Shown in pieces: positions 19,893-26,324 of a stretch of 26,324 nucleotides of DNA. Source of the stretch: Saccoglossus kowalevskii (taxonomy: Eukaryota; Hemichordata; Enteropneusta; Harrimaniidae). The position numbers and the translations under genes are program-made. The stretch lies in NCBI RefSeq assembly GCF_000003605.2, contig NW_003137821.1:374652-400975 (forward strand). Direction: 5' to 3'. Below the pieces are notes generated by a model, which saw nothing but the letters and a program-made list of their open reading frames with translations, was not told the origin of the DNA and did not search any database. Within the stretch, counting starts at the first letter, position 1, and every line of letters starts with the position of its first letter.

Positions 19893-21889
19893 AATACACA
19901 CACATACATCCCCCTTCCCTGTCTGCATCTACCATATTTGTTTTCTCAGTGCCACCTTGCATATCATGCATTTTATAATCAGAGGATTTTTGGCCCGAGA
20001 TTCATTCACTAACGTGTGCTTTGGGGAACCTTGGTTAAGGTTTACAGATACTTGTGTTCAATCAGGCATGGTTTAATGTAGGATAACCATTAAATTGCCA
20101 TAATGCCATTATGATTGTAAAATGGTCACACAGCCCTGTAACGTAGCCCCAAACTGGAATATGGTCTCTGTGGCAAAATAGACTATAATATATCAGCTCT
20201 TGCACAAGACAAGAAGAGACAACATATTCAATGTCAGAAACTGTCGTCTAGCATAAAAATATAAAAACGAAAAAAAATTAATAATTAGAGGATTAGTAAC
20301 ACGGTGTAGCTTAAATACAGGTGACAACATCACAGATAATCCCATTCAGGGACAACCTTGGCTATGTGCAGCTACTATAGTAATGGTAATCACCCATAAC
20401 CACCTTGTCTACTTAATGTTTTATCTAGATACAAGACAAATTCCGTTGTATCTTTAAAACTCAATGCTGTTCACTCAGTTGAATCAATTGACTTTTTGAA
20501 ATTCAGGTGAATTTCTCCCTTTATCTTTTGGCCTTCAACTGTCAATAAAAACATGCTTTGTAATTTGTCAAGTTTTGGATTTTTGTGTAAAGCTTTTAGC
20601 CGCATGTACTTTTACATGTATACATGTATACCCAAGTTTTGTTGATTTCATAATGACATCGCACAATTTTTTCATAATTTTTTTTTCACATATTTTGATC
20701 AAGACCTGATGTCAATGGGAAATCATATCAATTTGATCCAAAATTAACAATAAATTTGTAAAGTGCATACATACTGTTTGTTGGTACGGAGTACACTTAC
20801 AAGTATGAATTGGAGTACAAGTACTGACAGATCTGTCAAAAAATGGAAATTCTAAATTAAATACCCAAGCTTTAAAGTTATATTATGTCAGTAGAAATGG
20901 TGTTAAGCAGGGGTTCAATTTCATGTATTTTAGATGCGTTGTATACGTCACATCATCATGGGACCCACATCGGCCTTTAAAGCACCAGTCACCATGTAGA
21001 GGGCGTTGAATTACGTGTACATATATTGTTCATGTGTACATCATGTGGCTCCCAATTCAAACCCAACTCTTTTAATTTCAAATTCTCCGGTTAGGAATCT
21101 TCATTTTAGTACAAGGAGGGTCTGATTTTTAATGATTATTCTCAAACCCTCTTGACTTTCTCACTACGACTTGTTGCGATAAAATAGAATCAATCAACCC
21201 CTGATATAAGACGCTGATTGTCCCCTCTTGACTCAAATAATGTCTATACACATTTATGATAATATAATGTACTACAGTTTACATGTAAGTACTCGTTTAG
21301 TCTCTGATTTATTGCTTTGACCGTGCGGGTGGTGATGAACTGGAACCAGTGGTATGACAACTTGTAACCAGAGTACATCATACACTGAATGATGGGTATC
21401 CAAGTTTGTGGTTCATTCATTGCCGATGTGGGTGGGCAACGTAATGATCAATCATTAAATGTGTTGAATATTACCATAGAATTTGCTTAAAAAAATGTAC
21501 ATTTCTAACATTTACCTAATATGGACATAATTTATCATTGCTGATTTTCAAAATAGTGTTTTTTTGGAAAATACAAATATGATTTTCAGCAAGATAATTT
21601 TTTTCAACATTGCCCTCAAACTGCAAGATAGAATTCTGGGTGCGAAAATTTGCCGGCTTAATGTACGTTGTCCAGTAGCTCAGTATTAATCTTGTCTTGT
21701 ACAGCCAGTTTTCTTCCTTCGATTTATGTGACTGCATGTTTGTTTTCGTCAGATTTCCTTTAATCAGAAACTAATTCTTTAAATTGTTAGTAAACATTTG
21801 TTAGCATTTGTCACTTTCTTTTATTGAATAATCATACCCATTGAAACTAACATTGAATTGCTATAATTCAGTTCTGATAGTTTTGTCAC
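19893..21889. other. FAM110 3' flank and non-coding region
   Basis: Holds the candidate polyadenylation signals. A perfect 16-bp palindrome, TACATGTATACATGTA, is at 20613-20628. No second gene is visible; the minus frame 21516-21737 has no domain. Confidence 0.45.
20544..20549 (+). promoter_or_regulatory. Candidate FAM110 polyadenylation signal
   Basis: First canonical AATAAA found downstream of the FAM110 stop, giving a 3' UTR of about 1.25 kb. A T/G-rich stretch (TTTGTAATTTGT) follows within about 20 nt, as expected for a cleavage-stimulating element. A second AATAAA is at 20749-20754. Transcript data would decide which is used. Confidence 0.4.
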
Positions 21890-22690
21890 AAAACGGGGAC
21901 TTATAATTCGGTCTCTGTGCGTCCGTCCGGAGCCATATCTCAGAATCTCTTGGACTGATTCCGTTCATTCTTTGCATGTGCCTAGTACTTTATATGGGAC
22001 ATATGCACATGCAGTGGTTTAGCGAATTGATTCAAAATGGCCGACTGGCAGCCATCTTGTTTTTTGAAAATGTTGTATTTTGGACATGCTTTGTCAGTTT
22101 TCATTCAAACTTGGTACATAGATTATACATGTTAGGATACATGTCCATGACGATTTATTTCACAATTGGATGAAAGATAGCTGACTGGCAGCCATCTTGT
22201 TTTTTGAAAATGTTGTATTTTGGACATGCTTTGTCAGTTTTCATTCAAATTTAGTACATAGATCATACATGTTAGGATACATGTCCCCGACCGTCCATGA
22301 GTTCCTGAGTCCATCCGTGTGTCCGCCCGTCCGTGCATCACTCTGTCTAGAATCATATTTCAGAATCCTGTGGACCGATTCTGTTCATTCTTTGCATGTG
22401 CCTAGTACCTTATGTGGGACATATGCACATGCAGTGGTTTAGGTGATATACATGTTAGGATACATGTCCATGACGATTTATTTCGCAATTGGATCAAAGA
22501 TGGTCAACTGGCAGGCATCTTGTTTTTTTTGTTTTTTTTATGTGGTATCTTGGACGTGCTGTGTCAGTTTTCATTCAAATTTGGCACATACATGTACTTT
22601 ATACATGTTAGGATGCATATCCATGACAATTTGTTTCAAAATCTGGTCAAGGATAGCCGATTGACAGCCATGTGCCTTTTTGGCTGAATA
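21890..22690 (+). repeat. Complex dispersed repeat with 140-bp sub-units
   Basis: A unit beginning around GACTGGCAGCCATCTTG followed by TTTTTTGAAAATGTTG occurs at 22043 and 22183 (140 bp apart), with weaker versions at about 22507 and 22655. A longer block (TCAGAATC...GATTC.GTTCATTCTTTGC then ATGTGCCTAGTAC and GACATATGCACATGCAG) occurs at about 21950-22021 and again at 22370-22441, some 420 bp (3 x 140) later. Runs of GTCCGTCC/GTCCATCC type sit at the block starts. Open frames here on both strands (21976-22687) are translations of the repeat. The related degenerate copy is at 740-970. Confidence 0.85.
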
Positions 22691-25600
22691 ACAGCTGTTT
22701 TTATTTTTAGCCATATTACTACTACAAGGAACACTTGTTTTGATGTAAATAAACAATCTGTTGTATACGCCACTTGGAACTCAAGTTTCAAGGACACGCT
22801 CGCGACAACCCCTCCGCTTTAATATGACGAGCACAAAGAGAACTTTTAAAAATTTAACAGGGACTGTGTCATTTTCAATGACTTGTTTTATTTCTGTGTT
22901 ATTCACATCAGTTGGCGTCTTGATGTTTACGGTTTTAAATTCTGAGTATAAATTGTTAAACAAGTTCACTGCCTTGCTATGGGCACTAACACTTTTTCAA
23001 TTACATGCATCTTCCACTTGATACATAGAGATAATTCTTTGTTCAAAAGCATGCATGCCTGATGGCAGTGCGTTTTGTATACTACATTGACAAAGTGACT
23101 TTTTCACTTGACAATACCCTAAACCATTCATGGCAGGGGATCTCAGAGTACATGCATTTGATCAAACAATGTTTGTTTCTGGACAAAGTGTTGGAGCAGC
23201 TAAGTTGCATTTTATCCATACATGTACTTAGAAGGTCACTTGGCTATTAGTACGATATCCCCCCTCGATATCCCCCCTCGGGCGTTAAGGTGTCAATTGG
23301 ACACTACATGCTAAATTAGTTGGCTATACACAATAGGCAGGTGGCTGGACTGTTTGAATGTTGGTTTTATAACGTGGGAAAACTGAAATGTACGTGTGAA
23401 TTTCTAATGTGCACTCACTATAACGTTTTCGGACTGTCGGAATTTTTTGCCAATAAAACGTGAGGTGTATATAAAGCTGTTGTCTTAACTTGGGCAAAAA
23501 AACATTATGGACATGTGATAACTTCAATTATTCTAGTGATCAGAATTACAGTACTTTTAATTTGGATTTTCATTTCACTGTACACATCGTGATCAAAATT
23601 GGTGATGTTAGCTTGAAAAGTTGCATTGTCAACAATACCTTGTAGAGACTAGTTGAGACACTCTCATTGATTGTTTAAGGATTATAAAACTACAAATATA
23701 AAAACTCCTTATTCTAGGTGTTTCATGGTTATCTATTAAAAGTTATTGTAAGTATTTTAATTTAGACGTCGGACAAGACTGAAAGGTCTAGATTTTATTC
23801 AAAAACAATTAGTAATTTTAATTTCAATGTGATATGCATGGTTTTATTCTTGTTGGTAATGACTAGTTTCCAATAAAAACAAACAAGAACACATTGCTTA
23901 GTAACGATCACAGTAGTGTAATCTGGTTATGCTATTTTACAGCCTACTTAATTATCTTCGAGGTGTTACAATAATCGTAACTGAGTTGATAATCAATTTT
24001 TATAACATACAACAAATCAATTTGTTATGAAATGCAAGTAAAATTGAACTTGGTTTTATTGAAATTGAATTTCTCGGTTGCACGCAAATGCTCAATGCAA
24101 AGCAATGTCCGCCATGTTCTTTACATGTACGAGTTGACCTGATTGGTCGAGACCTCAATTGTAATCTAATTAGGCATAAGAAAGATTGAAATGTTCCAAA
24201 AGTGTTGAATCAATTGGAATTCATTTAAGATATGACTAATTTTCTTTTACATTATGATGACTCTTTATTTCATCATAGAATAATTGTGATTCCTCAATAA
24301 TGTACAAATATGCTAAAAAAAAATACTTGTTCCTTAATCATCCCATGCATAAGCTTGAATGCAAAAATATTTGTTAAATTTTTAAAAGACTAGTATAAAA
24401 AAATGTGCATCACCACACAACTTTTGGTTAATCTTAATACATAGTCTTGATCATTGCATTTTTTTTAAACTCTCATCATCAATAACTTGTCTTCTAAAGA
24501 TGGTAGACTATAGCTTGTTCAGACGTGACCTTTTTGGAACCAATCATCACTGTCCATTAACAAATGCCAACATTAATTGCAACCTTTCTAAATTTGATGA
24601 GGCAAATAAACATCAACACAGAAACAACAATGGCAATCTACATAGAAAATGTACAATGTCTGTTTTGGGCAATAACAATAAAATGTGTACTTTGTAGCGA
24701 CTGATTCACCGCACAACATGCACGTCTAATATACATCGCTCAACAATGGGTATTGAGTGACAAAATAAACGACCCTTCGTTGCACCCTGCATTCCCGCAA
24801 CGCTGATTGTCATGTCACATGAATATTCGGTAAATAACAAAAGGGTATTGTATTCGCGGTATGTATGGACTAAATTCCATGTGTCGGTGTAGCGCTCAGT
24901 AGTCGGTCACAGTCACCTCAAATGCCATAAAAGGCAATAATCATTATCATCACTCTCCACCATTTGGCGAACTCATTAACCATGGTATTGTTTTACTATA
25001 TATCAGTTTGTTTGAGCTATTATTAAATTTTGAAATCTTTTATTGACAGCAAAAATAATGAAAATGTAAGTTTATTATGTATATAATTTGCATCTTCTGT
25101 GGTTTTATTGGTTGGGCTGTGTCACATGACTAGTAAAAATGAATTGGGGGGGGGGTCCAATTGTTTAGGTCTACTAAACTTGGAGAAATGGAAAATCACT
25201 ACATTTGTCCTGGTATCTTACAGAGAAATACCATGGATTGTTTAAATCATCTCCTGGGAAACCAGACAATGTTTCCATGGAAACTAATAATTTGTTCCAC
25301 ATAGCATGTCTATTGCATAACAAGTATCTCCCGATCCAAGTTGCTACATATTTCCCTTGTGACTAATTACCATGTCAATAATTGCACCTCTCAAACTTGA
25401 ACTTGTCAGTACATCTACACACAATATTCAAATTACGACCATATACTCCTGATTTCTGCATGTGTGGTCTATACGCTTTTCTTGCTTGTTGCTGCTCAGT
25501 TCGCCTTCAATAGCCACTATGCAAATATTTCAAGAATGCTAAAGTCACATCATAGCTTTCATCAGCTGAAGCACACGGGAAACACTAATACCACAATCCA

Positions 25601-26324
25601 ACAGGTGTCTTTTTTTTTTTGAGGGCCATGGGATCATTTTTAAATTGTCTTTCTATGAAATGTGCAAATGTTTGTTAGAAAATAGTTCGAAGAAGAAATA
25701 CAATCCTGTAATAACAATTATATCAGATGAAATGTGGCAATTGGAAAATACTAAAAAAAATTGAACATAAAGCCTACGATGCATATTTTTTCACTTGTTG
25801 AAAACTATTAGTAAACTATTGAGTGCTATCATGTGCAGATGTTTGGGATTTGTGCACAAGCTATTTCGTCAATGTTTTCTTTCAAATTCCACCGTTGTTT
25901 TTTTTTTTTTTTTTTTTCCCACTAACATTTGTAAAGGATCGGTATGCAATAGATTGATCCATTCTTTAAATTCCATTGTGTCTTGAGTTCTTTTCTACTT
26001 TACTCAGCAATTTTTAAGTAGCTACACGCAACAATAGGTAACCCTTGGTTGCCCATATAGAACAAAGCCTATTGTTAAAACCGGCGTCAGTTTCCAACAT
26101 GTGACACATTTTTGGAAACAAAATTGTAACACTTACAGTAAAGGCATAATGTGTGAAAAAGATTGAGCTCTGATTATTTTGTATCTTTCAAATAATTTGT
26201 ATATGATATCACAGAGAAATCAAATTTGACACTGTTTGGATTCACATATTCTCTACTTTTGTATGTTCTAGCTCAAAATGTGAGAGTTGTAAACATTTTT
26301 GACTCCCATGTGCGAAGCACAAAA
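22691..26324. other. Non-coding region, no gene seen
   Basis: Only short chance frames (22761-23021, 23062-23250, 23324-23527 minus, 24500-24697, 25795-25986). Simple sequence includes a G run at about 25146-25154 and a T20 run at 25898-25917. No RNA gene recognised. Confidence 0.45.
23253..23278. repeat. 13-bp tandem duplication
   Basis: CGATATCCCCCCT occurs twice head to tail, followed by CGGGCG. A small local duplication of unknown meaning. Confidence 0.8.

Noticed and set aside
21976-22756. Several ORFs with repeated HMHVRIHVHD- and FFENVVFWT-like peptides
   Set aside because: Translations of the 140-bp dispersed repeat; the same peptides reappear because the DNA is duplicated.
22761-23021. 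86-codon ORF with a hydrophobic stretch
   Set aside because: Could look like a small membrane protein, but no homology, Kozak support or codon bias distinguishes it from chance.

Overview
This is a eukaryotic nuclear window, roughly two-thirds A+T, with one convincing protein-coding gene in 26.3 kb. The rest is non-coding sequence full of short transposon-like and tandem repeats. Low gene density, many small fold-back elements, an intron-less coding exon with a Kozak-type start, and downstream AATAAA signals all point to an animal. The repeat style suggests a marine invertebrate (lophotrochozoan or invertebrate deuterostome). I cannot name the species. A run of 50 Ns (15952-16001) marks a scaffold gap.

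The gene lies at 17117-19291 (+) and encodes a 724-residue member of the FAM110 family, whose vertebrate members are centrosome and spindle-pole proteins. Both family signature blocks are present: an N-terminal LKILNKGPEFF block followed by a YVKS motif, and C-terminal SISDL...FFNAMG and NARIIKWL blocks. They are separated by a very long, Ser/Lys-rich, probably disordered middle. The protein is about twice the length of human FAM110A, B or C. A candidate splice acceptor lies about 90 bp upstream, two short upstream ORFs precede or overlap the start codon, and the nearest downstream AATAAA is at 20544.

Layout: 1-1120 is non-coding and contains a degenerate relative of the 22-kb repeat. 1125-1610 is a 17-bp minisatellite. 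4503-4739 and 14853-15072 are two inverted copies of one small element. A family of TACTGTA...TACAGTA fold-back MITEs is at 5931, 6644, 12909, 13321, 15834 (cut by the gap) and 19717. In-frame-length tandem repeats occur at 7834-8048 (about 54 bp x 4) and 9657-9776 (24 bp x 5). 11124-11645 is a hairpin-bounded element with three 157-bp units. 11998-12174 is a MITE with 31-bp inverted ends, 13682-14015 is a CpG-rich element with 17-bp inverted ends, and 16240-16390 is an almost complete hairpin palindrome. 21890-22690 is a large complex dispersed repeat with a 140-bp sub-period. The last 3.6 kb shows no supportable gene.

I found no tRNA, rRNA, CRISPR array, viral gene or multi-gene system. The notable content is the enlarged FAM110 gene and a set of small non-autonomous transposon families, several with more than one copy in the window.
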